DNA of 64,000 nucleotides, taken from assembly GCA_035631615.1 (NCBI GenBank), contig DASQIK010000016.1, forward strand, positions 1 to 64,000, given 5' to 3'. The notes under the pieces were generated by a model. The model saw nothing but the letters and a program-made list of their open reading frames with translations, was not told the DNA's origin and searched no databases. Of this stretch, positions 27,155 to 33,825 are shown piece by piece. Position numbers and translations under genes: made by a program. Numbering within the stretch: position 1 is the first letter of the stretch; every line of letters begins with the position of its first letter. Source of the DNA: UBA5189 sp035631615. GTDB taxonomy: Bacteria; Chloroflexota; Limnocylindria; Limnocylindrales; CSP1-4.

Positions 27155-28027
27155 CTACTTGAGCGGGGTCGGGATCGGGACCTGGACGATCTCCGGCGGC
27201 AGGACGCCGTACTTGTCCACGAGCGTCTTCAGGATGACGCCGGTGGTCTCGACGGTGACGCCGGCATCGAGCGGGGAGCGCAGGACGACGTCCAGCGTCC
27301 CGGTCGTCCGGGCGAAGAGCAGCACCTCGGCCTGGGCCGGCGTGACGGCCAGGATGAGCAGCTTCTGGACCGCGAGGTCCACGGCCGGCGCCGCGGAGGG
27401 CGCGGGCTGGCCGTTGGCGGCCGCGGGCGGCGGGGCGACGGGCTGCTGCACGACGCCGATGATCTGGACGTCCTCGAGCAGGAGCGGGAGCTTGACGCTC
27501 AGCGGGTTGATGCCCGCGACCACGGTGATCGAGCCGTCCTTGAGGACCTGCACCACCGGGAACGCGTCGCCCCGCAGGCTGATGACCAGGTCCACGGTGT
27601 CACCCGTGTCGACCAGATTGGCCACGCCCGTGAGCTGGTTGACCGCGATCGTCATCGCGCGCTTGCCGGCTGGGACCGTGAGCGGCACCGCGCGGTTCTG
27701 GAAGTCGCTGGAGTGGACCTGCGCGCCCGCCACGATGGCGGTGCGGGTCGTCTTGCCGATGGCCTGCGAGGGGTCACCGTAGACGTTCGCATCGCGGACG
27801 TTCACCGCGAGCGTCTTGGTCGTGAGCATGTCCGCCGTGACGACCGTGCCGAGCGGGATGTCCGCCACGGCCACCACCGTCGCCAGCTGGGTCGGAGCGG
27901 CACTTGGTCCGTTTGCCTGACCGCCGCCCCCGCCGCCTGTTCCCGGGTTCAGGAACAGGACGACGACGAACGTCATCGCGGCCAGAAAGATGCCGAGCAG
28001 CAAGACGAGCCGACTGGTCCGTCGCAC
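27155..28027 (-). CDS. cpaB: CpaB/RcpC pilus assembly protein (SAF domain)
   Basis: A 290-aa protein with an N-terminal membrane anchor (about residues 6-28) and an extracytoplasmic SAF domain (VVAVADIPLGTVVTADMLTTKTL), then an RcpC/CpaB domain. In diderms it works with the secretin; no secretin gene is present here. GTG 28027 has GGGAGGG 9 bases upstream. Residues 30-45 are a Gly-rich linker, and a Pro/Ala-rich insert occurs near residue 200. Confidence 0.9.
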   Translation of the reverse strand: MRRTSRLVLLLGIFLAAMTFVVVLFLNPGTGGGGGGQANGPSAAPTQLATVVAVADIPLGTVVTADMLTTKTLAVNVRDANVYGDPSQAIGKTTRTAIVAGAQVHSSDFQNRAVPLTVPAGKRAMTIAVNQLTGVANLVDTGDTVDLVISLRGDAFPVVQVLKDGSITVVAGINPLSVKLPLLLEDVQIIGVVQQPVAPPPAAANGQPAPSAAPAVDLAVQKLLILAVTPAQAEVLLFARTTGTLDVVLRSPLDAGVTVETTGVILKTLVDKYGVLPPEIVQVPIPTPLK

Positions 28028-28186
28028 GAATTAGGTCCCTCCCCGGTTGGGTCACGCTGTGACAGGTGGCACCACTCTAGCACCGGCCAAGGGCCGGGCG
28101 ACTATACGAATGGGCTAGTACCACTGGCAAGATTCAGGAAGAGCGCGAGCGTGATGCAAGGCGCCGCGCAAGGTCCCCTGAACGTC

Positions 28187-28213
28187 GACGACCCGTCCGA
28201 TGGACGGGTCGTC
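28187..28213 (-). terminator. Perfect hairpin after the flp1 pilin gene
   Basis: GACGACCCGTCC and GGACGGGTCGTC form a 12-bp stem with loop GAT. It begins 23 bases past the flp1 stop on the minus strand and has no T-tract. Such a stem can reduce read-through from the abundant pilin messages into cpaB. Confidence 0.65.
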
Positions 28214-28236
28214 TGTTCGTACGCTCGGTGGTCAGG

Positions 28237-28410
28237 CTACAAGGAGTTCCCGACGATGCTCAGCTTGTCGCTGATCTGATTGCCGAGGAAGATGAGCGCG
28301 ATGATCGCCACGATGGCAATCAACGCAAGGATGAGTGCGTATTCCGCGAGGCCCTGGCCCGCCTGCAGGGTCAGCGCTGACCACAACCGGCGGAGCCGCT
28401 GAAGGACCAT
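28237..28410 (-). CDS. flp: Flp-type prepilin 1 (57 aa)
   Basis: A 57-aa pilin read on the minus strand from ATG 28410. An Arg-rich leader (MVLQRLRRLW) is followed by QAGQGLAEYALILALIAIVAIIALIF, the Flp hallmark in which a prepilin peptidase normally cuts just before the hydrophobic segment, leaving the E-Y pair. A full AAGGAGGTG Shine-Dalgarno lies upstream with GGAGG 9 bases from ATG. The hydrophobic core matches those of the two neighbouring pilins; the leader and tail (NQISDKLSIVGNSL) differ. Confidence 0.93.
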   Translation of the reverse strand: MVLQRLRRLWSALTLQAGQGLAEYALILALIAIVAIIALIFLGNQISDKLSIVGNSL

Positions 28411-28456
28411 CTTGCTTCACCTCCTTTCCAATGCGGTGAGGCGTTGCAGAAAGCAA

Positions 28457-28488
28457 GGACCGCCGGAGCTCGAAGGCACCGGCGGTCC
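28457..28488 (-). terminator. Hairpin between flp2 and flp1
   Basis: GGACCGCCGG and CCGGCGGTCC form a 10-bp stem with a 12-base loop, followed on the minus strand by TTGCTTTCTG. It lies 26 bases past the flp2 stop. It may act as a partial terminator or a 3' stabiliser that lets flp2 be made in excess. Confidence 0.65.
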
Positions 28489-28513
28489 ACTGCTGATCTG
28501 CGATCGGTTGGTC

Positions 28514-28690
28514 CTAGACGGACGCGCCGACGGTGCTAAGAATCTTGCTGACCTGGGTGCCCAGGAAAATCAGCGCGATGATCGCCACGATGGCGATGAG
28601 GGCGAGGATCAACGCGTACTCCGCGAGGCCCTGGCCTTCCTCGTCGTCACGATTCAGGAAATTGATGATGGCTGTGTAGATCGACAGCAT
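28514..28690 (-). CDS. flp: Flp-type prepilin 2 (58 aa)
   Basis: A 58-aa pilin: leader MLSIYTAIINFLNRDDEE, then GQGLAEYALILALIAIVAIIAL and tail FLGTQVSKILSTVGASV. ATG 28690 is chosen because the Shine-Dalgarno AAGGAGGTG ends just upstream at about 28702; a GTG at 28702 lies within that site. The acidic leader end differs from pilin 1 and resembles pilin 3. Confidence 0.93.
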   Translation of the reverse strand: MLSIYTAIINFLNRDDEEGQGLAEYALILALIAIVAIIALIFLGTQVSKILSTVGASV

Positions 28691-28857
28691 TGGGTTTGCC
28701 ACCTCCTTTCTTCAGTGATCCCCGTACCCGGTAGAGACCTCTCCCCCGGGAAAGGAGTCGGTGCGAAACCCTAGATGCGGTACCGACGCTTGTCAACCAA
28801 TCCGCCGGTACCTGGAGCCCCCGTTCCCCTAGTCAGAGGGCCTGGGCGCCACACCCG

Positions 28858-29028
28858 CTAGATCGAGCTCCCAACGGTGCTCAGAATCCCGCTGACCTGG
28901 GTACCGAGGAAGATGAGGGCGATGATCGCCACGATCGCGATCAGGGCGAGGATCAGCGCGTACTCCGCGAGACCCTGGCCTTCGTCGTCGCGCTTGAGAG
29001 CGGCGCCGACCCGCTGAATCAAGGCCAT
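28858..29028 (-). CDS. flp: Flp-type prepilin 3 (56 aa)
   Basis: A 56-aa pilin from ATG 29028: leader MALIQRVGAALKRDDE, then GQGLAEYALILALIAIVAIIAL and tail FLGTQVSGILSTVGSSI. GGAGG lies 9 bases upstream. It is the first pilin in transcription order and sits downstream of the stem-loop element at 29098-29133. A pair with pilin 2 is likely by tandem duplication. Confidence 0.93.
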   Translation of the reverse strand: MALIQRVGAALKRDDEGQGLAEYALILALIAIVAIIALIFLGTQVSGILSTVGSSI

Positions 29029-29097
29029 TTGTGCATGCCTCCGAAGCTACCGGCCGCTGGCTAGGGTCGCGGCTCGACGGGACAATAGCGTGGCTCC

Positions 29098-29133
29098 GCC
29101 GATCGGGCGCATAGCCCAATAGTCCCGATCGGC
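29098..29133 (-). promoter_or_regulatory. Stem-loop element, copy 1 (head of pilin unit)
   Basis: GCCGATCGGG (29098-29107) and CCCGATCGGC (29124-29133) form a 10-bp stem whose 16-base loop contains TAGCCCAATAGT. The 17-mer TAGCCCAATAGTCCCGA (29112-29128) is found again at 32632-32648, also inside an inverted repeat but with a different stem. It lies between the kinase stop (29163) and the first pilin. It could also terminate the kinase transcript. Confidence 0.6.
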
Positions 29134-29162
29134 GCGTCGATACACCAGCGCCGTGAGCACGA

Positions 29163-30407
29163 TCAGGCGGGCGTGGCCTCGCCGGCGGCAAGGGCGGCCG
29201 CGGCCTCGGCCGGCGCAAGCTCGACAATCAGGTGCAGGCGCGCACCGTCATCGAGCATCTCGGCCGTGACCCCGAGGATGCGGGCTCGGGCGGAGATGTC
29301 GCGCCAGGCCTGGTCGGGGAGCCGGGACAGGCTGGCGATCCGCGCGGCCTCGAGCGCCTCCTGGTAGGTCCGGCGCCGCTCGCCGACCATCTCGGCCAGC
29401 GCGGGCGGCAGCTCGGCGCCCTCGGGCGGCAGCTCGGGATCCGGGACGGCGACCGGGTTCTTGCCGGCGGTCAGCTCGACGTCGAGGTGCTCGCCCCAGT
29501 CGAGGTGGAGCGAGAGGCGATCCGGCTTGCGCGCGACGTGCGCTGCGAGGGCGTCGTCGAGCATGCGGAACAGGCCGCTCTCGAGCTCGGCGGGCAGCCG
29601 GCGGTCGACACCGACCGATTCGAAGTCGACCGTCACGCCGACCCGGCTCCCACGGTCGCGGCTGGCGCGGCGCAGCGTCGGGACGAGGCCGAGGTCGTCG
29701 AGGACCATCGGGCGGATGTCGAAGATGAACGTCTTCGTCGCATCGAGCGTGCGCTGGACCATCGCGATGAGCTGGCCCACCTCGGCGGGCGCCTTGTCCG
29801 GCGCCATGGTCATCAGGCGATCGACGATCTGGGCCTGGAGCACGATGTTGGTGAGGCTCTGCGCCGGCCCGTCGTGCATCTGGCGCGCGATCTCGCGCCG
29901 GAGGTCCTCCTGGGCGGTGAGGATCATGCGCGAGACGCCCGGCGGCATGGGGGCGGCCTCGTCGATCGGGGCGTCGTCGCCCGGCATCGCGTTCGTGCCC
30001 GCGCCGCGCTTCCCGCCCTTGTCGGGCAATCCGGCGAGGGCCCGCGCCTGGGCGGCGTGGGTGACGATCGCCTCGTGCAGGCGCGCGGCGGACTTGCGCT
30101 TGCCCTCGAGCAGGTCGACCTGGGCCTCCATGAGGGCGGCGCGACGGGCCACGGCGACGAGCTGGTTGGCCAGCTCGGTGACCTCCTTGGGGGTGATGTT
30201 GCCGCCCGAGCCGAGGCGCTCCGCGGCGATCCCGAGCTTCTCCTCGGCGGCCTTTCGGCGAGCCTCGTGGCGTGATGACTCCGTCCTGGCCTGGTTGATC
30301 AGGAGCTCGATCTCCCCGACCTCGTCGCGGAGGGCGGCCGCCTCGGCGGTCAGGAGCGTGGCGAGATCGGCGGCCGACGAGACCTCGCCGGCAGGCAGCG
30401 CGTCCAC
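29163..30407 (-). CDS. DegS-like histidine kinase with degenerate ATPase domain
   Basis: A 414-aa cytoplasmic protein without membrane segments. The N-terminal 120 residues are helical and probably coiled coil. A HisKA_3 domain is clear: LRREIARQMHDGPAQSLTN with H178. The following HATPase region is eroded: the N-box expected as E-x-L-x-N reads LDDALAAHVARK, lacking the asparagine, and no DxGxGF G1 box is visible. It is therefore doubtful that it binds ATP; it may act as a phosphatase, an adaptor or a heterodimer partner for the intact kinase at 31173. It lies 37 bases after the response regulator gene. Confidence 0.85.
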   Translation of the reverse strand: MDALPAGEVSSAADLATLLTAEAAALRDEVGEIELLINQARTESSRHEARRKAAEEKLGIAAERLGSGGNITPKEVTELANQLVAVARRAALMEAQVDLLEGKRKSAARLHEAIVTHAAQARALAGLPDKGGKRGAGTNAMPGDDAPIDEAAPMPPGVSRMILTAQEDLRREIARQMHDGPAQSLTNIVLQAQIVDRLMTMAPDKAPAEVGQLIAMVQRTLDATKTFIFDIRPMVLDDLGLVPTLRRASRDRGSRVGVTVDFESVGVDRRLPAELESGLFRMLDDALAAHVARKPDRLSLHLDWGEHLDVELTAGKNPVAVPDPELPPEGAELPPALAEMVGERRRTYQEALEAARIASLSRLPDQAWRDISARARILGVTAEMLDDGARLHLIVELAPAEAAAALAAGEATPA

Positions 30408-30444
30408 CGAACCCCCGGGCTCGGCGCGGGCGTTCGCGGCGACC

Positions 30445-31176
30445 TCAGTCCTCCGGCATCTTGATCCAGCCCTGGCGCATCGCGTACACGACGGCCTGGG
30501 TCCGGTCGTTCACGGCGAGCTTCCGGAGGATCGAGCTCATGTGGTTCTTGACGGTCTGCTCGCTGATCGACAGCGCGTAGGCGACCTGCTTGTTGGTCAT
30601 GCCCTGGGCGATGTTGTCCAGGATCTCGACCTCGCGCGGGGAGAGGGGCGCGAAGATCGGCTGGGCCTCCTGCCCGTAGACGGCCAGCTCGCGGAACTCC
30701 TTGAGGACGCGCGAGGCCACGGCCGGCTTCGAGAAGACCTTGTCGTTGATCAGGAACTCGCCCTGCGAGACGCGGCGGATCACGTGGACCAGATCGTCCG
30801 GGCTGATGTCCTTGATGACGAACGCGGCGGCGCCGGCCTTGATCGACGCGAAGAGCGACTCCTCGTCCTCGTCCTGGGCCATGACGATGACCGCGGTCGC
30901 GGGGAACTCGCGCCGAATGCGCTGGGTGGTCTCGAGGCCACCGGGCGCGGGCAGCGACAGGTCCATCAGCACGATCCCGGGCGAGACGACGCCGGCCATC
31001 TCGATCGCGGCACGGCCGTCGGCCGCCTCGCCGACGACATCGAAGTCGCGCTCGCGCCCGAGGACGTTGGTGATGCCGCCGCGGAAGAGCGCGTGGTCGT
31101 CGACGACCAGGATGCGGATCTTGTCGGCCGCGATGCCTCCGCGGCGGCGCTCGCCGCTTTCGGTCTCAGCTGTCAT
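30445..31176 (-). CDS. NarL/FixJ-family response regulator
   Basis: A 243-aa two-domain regulator. The receiver has VVDDHALF with paired aspartates, phospho-acceptor D72 in VLMDLSLP and the conserved lysine in VIKDIS. The LuxR-type HTH is LSPREVEILDNIAQGMTNKQVAYALSISEQTVKNHMSSI at about residues 174-212. An N-terminal extension of about 19 polar residues precedes the receiver. ATG 31176 overlaps the stop of the upstream kinase by 4 bases. With that kinase it forms a DegS/DegU-type pair, and the adjacent Tad genes are the likeliest targets. Confidence 0.94.
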   Translation of the reverse strand: MTAETESGERRRGGIAADKIRILVVDDHALFRGGITNVLGRERDFDVVGEAADGRAAIEMAGVVSPGIVLMDLSLPAPGGLETTQRIRREFPATAVIVMAQDEDEESLFASIKAGAAAFVIKDISPDDLVHVIRRVSQGEFLINDKVFSKPAVASRVLKEFRELAVYGQEAQPIFAPLSPREVEILDNIAQGMTNKQVAYALSISEQTVKNHMSSILRKLAVNDRTQAVVYAMRQGWIKMPED

Positions 31177-32594
31177 GTGGTCTCCTCTCCAGGGATCGGC
31201 ATTCCCATGGCTCCCGGCGGGATCGTCATGCGGACGGCGGTCCCGAGATTTGGGCTAGAGCGTACTTCGAATCTTGCACCGATCAGCTCGGCGCGTTCTC
31301 GCATGAATTGCAGCCCGAACGAGCGGCGCCCGTTCATCGGCTGGTCGTCGGCATCGAAGCCCTGGCCATCGTCGCGAACCTCGACCACCCAGCTCGTGCC
31401 CTCGCGGCCCATCCGGACCCGGATGCTCGTGGGGTGGGCGTGCTTGCGGGCGTTCTGAAGCGCCTCCTGGATCACCCGGAGCGCCACGACCTCGACGGTT
31501 TCCGGCAGGTTGTCGAGGCCGTCGTCGAGCTCGACGGTCACGGGCACCGCGAGCGCGGTCGCGATCTGGTCCGCGGCCTCGTGGATCGCGCCGCTCAGGC
31601 CGAGGTCGGCGAGGAGGGGCGGGCGAAGCTGGCTCAGGTAGGCGCGGACGCCTCGCAGCTCGCGGGTGAGCACCTCGCGCAGCTGCTTGAGCTCGGCGCG
31701 GGCGAGGCGTTCGTCACGGTCGAGCAGGCGCTGCACGACCTCGACCTGGAAGATGGCGTTGGACAGGGCCTGCGCCGGGCCGTCGTGGACCTCGCGCGCG
31801 AGCCGGCTCCGCTCCTGCTCCTGGGCCTCGACGATGCGCATCTGGGCATCGGCAGCACTCGGAGGCCCGCTCGGGTCGGAGACGAGGGAGGTGTCCTCGC
31901 GAGCGAGAAACAGCCACGCATTCTCGAGGCTCCTCGCGGCGAGGTCGATCCGCCCGAGCACCGAGCGTTCCACACCCACTTCGCGGCCGGCCATGGCCTC
32001 GTCGGTGTCGCTCTGGTTCGTGGCGCCACTCCCGGTCGCCGCGAGCGTTCGCAGCGCCTCCCAGCGTTCGACCTTCTCGAGGTACGCCGCCCGATACCGC
32101 TCCCGCACGTCCCGCAGCGCGTTCGCGCCGCCCGACACCGCCGCCTGCGCTTCATCCAGGAGTGCCGCGAGCGGGTCGTCGTGGATGAGCGTCGTGGGTG
32201 CGTGCGCCGGTTCCCCGGAGACGGCGCGCTCCGCGGGGTGCGTGGTGGCGGCGTTGGTGGGCCCATTGCCGGCGCGCGCCGCATTGGCGCCGTGCGCCCC
32301 GTCGCCGTCGCGCGCCCCGTTGGCGGCGCGCGCGGTGGCAGCGGCGGCGGCGCGCGCGGCTGGCCAGCTGGCCGCGCCGTTCCCGGACCCGTCGCCGGAA
32401 CCCGTGGCGAACCCCTTGCCGGACGCCGGCGCGGCGGTCTTCCTGGGCGGCTCGGGAGCGGTCCTGGGCGCCGCCGACCGGCGAGCCGCCGGCCGCCGTC
32501 CGCTCGTGGAATCAGGCCCGGGTGCGCTCGCGCGGGGCGTCCCCGAGGGCGCCAGTCGCGCTCGAAGCGCCCGGCTACCCGCCTCGCTTGTCAT
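31173..32594 (-). CDS. DegS-like histidine kinase (intact)
   Basis: A 473-aa kinase without membrane helices. Residues 1-130 are low-complexity, rich in Ala, Gly, Asn and Arg. A helical segment (about 145-255) leads to the HisKA_3 H-box AREVHDGPAQALSN with H270. The HATPase is complete: N-box VIQEALQNARKHAHP, G1 VRDDGQGFDAD and the following GLQFMRERAELI. It therefore can phosphorylate the regulator encoded next. The stem-loop element copy 2 lies just upstream, and a 9-codon frame (32620-32591) with its own GGAGG ends in a stop overlapping this ATG. Confidence 0.93.
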   Translation of the reverse strand: MTSEAGSRALRARLAPSGTPRASAPGPDSTSGRRPAARRSAAPRTAPEPPRKTAAPASGKGFATGSGDGSGNGAASWPAARAAAAATARAANGARDGDGAHGANAARAGNGPTNAATTHPAERAVSGEPAHAPTTLIHDDPLAALLDEAQAAVSGGANALRDVRERYRAAYLEKVERWEALRTLAATGSGATNQSDTDEAMAGREVGVERSVLGRIDLAARSLENAWLFLAREDTSLVSDPSGPPSAADAQMRIVEAQEQERSRLAREVHDGPAQALSNAIFQVEVVQRLLDRDERLARAELKQLREVLTRELRGVRAYLSQLRPPLLADLGLSGAIHEAADQIATALAVPVTVELDDGLDNLPETVEVVALRVIQEALQNARKHAHPTSIRVRMGREGTSWVVEVRDDGQGFDADDQPMNGRRSFGLQFMRERAELIGARFEVRSSPNLGTAVRMTIPPGAMGMPIPGEETT

Positions 32595-32620
32595 CGCGGC
32601 CGAGTATAGGTTCGGGTCAT
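32591..32620 (-). CDS. Possible 9-codon leader peptide coupled to the kinase gene
   Basis: On the minus strand, ATG 32620 opens MTRTYTRPR and ends at TGA 32593-32591, which overlaps the kinase ATG (32594-32592). GGAGG lies 4 bases before this ATG, whereas the kinase ATG has no site of its own. This is the geometry of translational coupling. The same frame is open far upstream through a tandem repeat, so a longer product is formally possible but unlikely. Confidence 0.4.
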   Translation of the reverse strand: MTRTYTRPR

Positions 32621-32651
32621 GGGACCTCCGTTAGCCCAATAGTCCCGAACC
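32609..32651 (-). promoter_or_regulatory. Stem-loop element, copy 2 (head of kinase unit)
   Basis: GGTTCGGG (32609-32616) and CCCGAACC (32644-32651) form an 8-bp stem. The 27-base loop holds TAGCCCAATAGT, the same loop sequence as copy 1 at 29098-29133, while the stem sequence differs and still pairs. It ends about 15 bases before the kinase ATG. A TATACT hexamer on the minus strand at about 32603-32608 could be a -10 element. Confidence 0.6.
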
Positions 32652-32724
32652 CCCCGGACCACCCGGTACCACCCGCCTCTCGGCTGCCGGCCCCTCCGGG
32701 CCGCCTTTGCAGCGCGGCCCGGCC

Positions 32725-32820
32725 CGGGCTCCCGCCGCCTGCCGGGCTCCGGCCGCCTGCCGGGCTCCGGTCGCCTGCCGGGCTCCGGCCGCCTGCCGGG
32801 CTCCGGCCGCCTGCCGGGCT
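32725..32820. repeat. 18-bp tandem repeat, 5.3 copies
   Basis: Unit CGGGCTCCGGCCGCCTGC repeats at 32725, 32743, 32761, 32779 and 32797, with a partial sixth copy at 32815. Only two positions vary among the full units. It lies in the 460-bp region 32595-33054 between divergent genes, which otherwise holds the stem-loop element at one end and two palindromes at the other. The unit length is a multiple of three, but no real protein is supported. Confidence 0.95.
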
Positions 32821-32836
32821 CGAATTGGTCCGCGAT

Positions 32837-32851
32837 GGTCACGGCATGACC
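32837..32851. promoter_or_regulatory. Palindrome GGTCACGGCATGACC, candidate operator
   Basis: An inverted repeat GGTCA...TGACC followed by CTTTTC. Its reverse complement context (GAAAAGGTCATGCCGTGACCA) matches the second palindrome at 33004-33018 at 18 of 21 positions. Two near-identical sites in opposite orientation, about 150 bp apart, frame the upstream region of the HTH gene. Confidence 0.55.
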
Positions 32852-33003
32852 TTTTCCCGGGGTTTGCTCGCCAATCTGGCCGCACCGGCTCGCGCTGCCC
32901 CGTCGCCTGACCACCAGGCGTGCGGCGCGCGCTCGGTTGGGACCACGCGCCACGCGCCATGCGCCCGCTTCGGCCATGAAATCGCCCGATAAGTGCCAGA
33001 AAA

Positions 33004-33018
33004 GGTCACGGGGTGACC
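33004..33018. promoter_or_regulatory. Palindrome GGTCACGGGGTGACC, candidate operator of the HTH gene
   Basis: A perfect 6-bp inverted repeat (GGTCAC/GTGACC) with a 3-base centre, preceded by GAAAA. It lies 36 bases before the chosen start of the HTH gene. The GTG at 33013 falls inside it, which argues that the gene begins later. Position and match to 32837-32851 suggest autoregulation. Confidence 0.55.
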
Positions 33019-33054
33019 ATGGGCCGCCAATCCCCGCATCGACGGAGCCGAGCC

Positions 33055-33813
33055 ATGGCTGGAGCTGGAACGAGGCGATCCGCGGTCGCCGTTGAAGCAG
33101 ATCGACGGCAGCTAGAGCGACGCGCGCGGATCGGTGCGGACATCAAGGCCATGCGATCGCGACGCAAGTGGACGCAGGACCAGCTTGCTCAGCGCGCCGA
33201 GCCTGGGCGGAAGGTGATCGGCCGGCTGGAGCTTGGCATCCGCCCGCTCGATATTGTGTCGCTCGAACGCATCGCGGTGGTGTTTGGGGTGCCCCTGGCC
33301 GTCGGGTTTGATCGGGATGTGCGCGAGGAAGTCGCGGACGCGGGGCATCTTGCGATCCAGGAGGTGGTGCTGCGGCTGGCGCGCACGGCGGGGTATTCGA
33401 AGGAGTTCGAGCTGCCGACGCGGCCGAACGAGCCGTGGCGTTCGGCGGACGTCGCGCTTGGTTCCGAGTCGAGGCGGCTCGCGATCGAGATCGAGTGCTG
33501 GAACACCATCGGGGACTTGGGCGCGGCGGTGCGGTCGAGTCGGCGGAAGCTGGTCGAGATCGGGCAGCTCGCCGTGGGACGGTGGGGTGCCACGGCGCAG
33601 GCCGGGCTCGTGTGGGTCGTGCGCGATACCGCGAGGAATCGGGCACTCATCAACAGATATCCGGAGGTGTTCGCGAGCACCTTCGTCGGGTCGTCGCACG
33701 CATGGGTCAGGGCGCTGACCAAAGGAGAGCCGCCGCCGGCCGCGCCCGGGCTGGTCTGGTGCGACGTCGCCTCGGGATCGCTGCACGCCTGGCATCGCCG
33801 GATGCCGCGCTGA
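33055..33813 (+). CDS. HTH (XRE-like) regulator with C-terminal domain of unknown function
   Basis: About 252 aa. Residues about 25-75 form a Cro/C1-type HTH (IKAMRSRRKWTQDQLAQRAEPGRKVIGRLELGIRP). The C-terminal 150 residues are unrecognised; the stretch SADVALGSESRRLAIEIECWN resembles the core of PD-(D/E)XK nuclease folds but lacks the expected lysine, so this is only a hint. ATG 33055 is chosen because GGAG lies about 8 bases upstream and because GTG 33013 and ATG 33019 fall in or next to a palindrome. It is transcribed away from the kinase unit and convergent with a membrane glycosyltransferase gene. Confidence 0.8.
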   Translation: MAGAGTRRSAVAVEADRRQLERRARIGADIKAMRSRRKWTQDQLAQRAEPGRKVIGRLELGIRPLDIVSLERIAVVFGVPLAVGFDRDVREEVADAGHLAIQEVVLRLARTAGYSKEFELPTRPNEPWRSADVALGSESRRLAIEIECWNTIGDLGAAVRSSRRKLVEIGQLAVGRWGATAQAGLVWVVRDTARNRALINRYPEVFASTFVGSSHAWVRALTKGEPPPAAPGLVWCDVASGSLHAWHRRMPR

Positions 33814-33825
33814 ATTGGCGCGGCG

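Noticed and set aside
32591..32977. A 128-codon minus-strand frame across the 18-bp repeat
   Set aside because: Its middle is just the translated repeat (EPGRRP), both ends are low-complexity, and the kinase start and stem-loop occupy its end. Only the last nine codons were kept as a possible leader.
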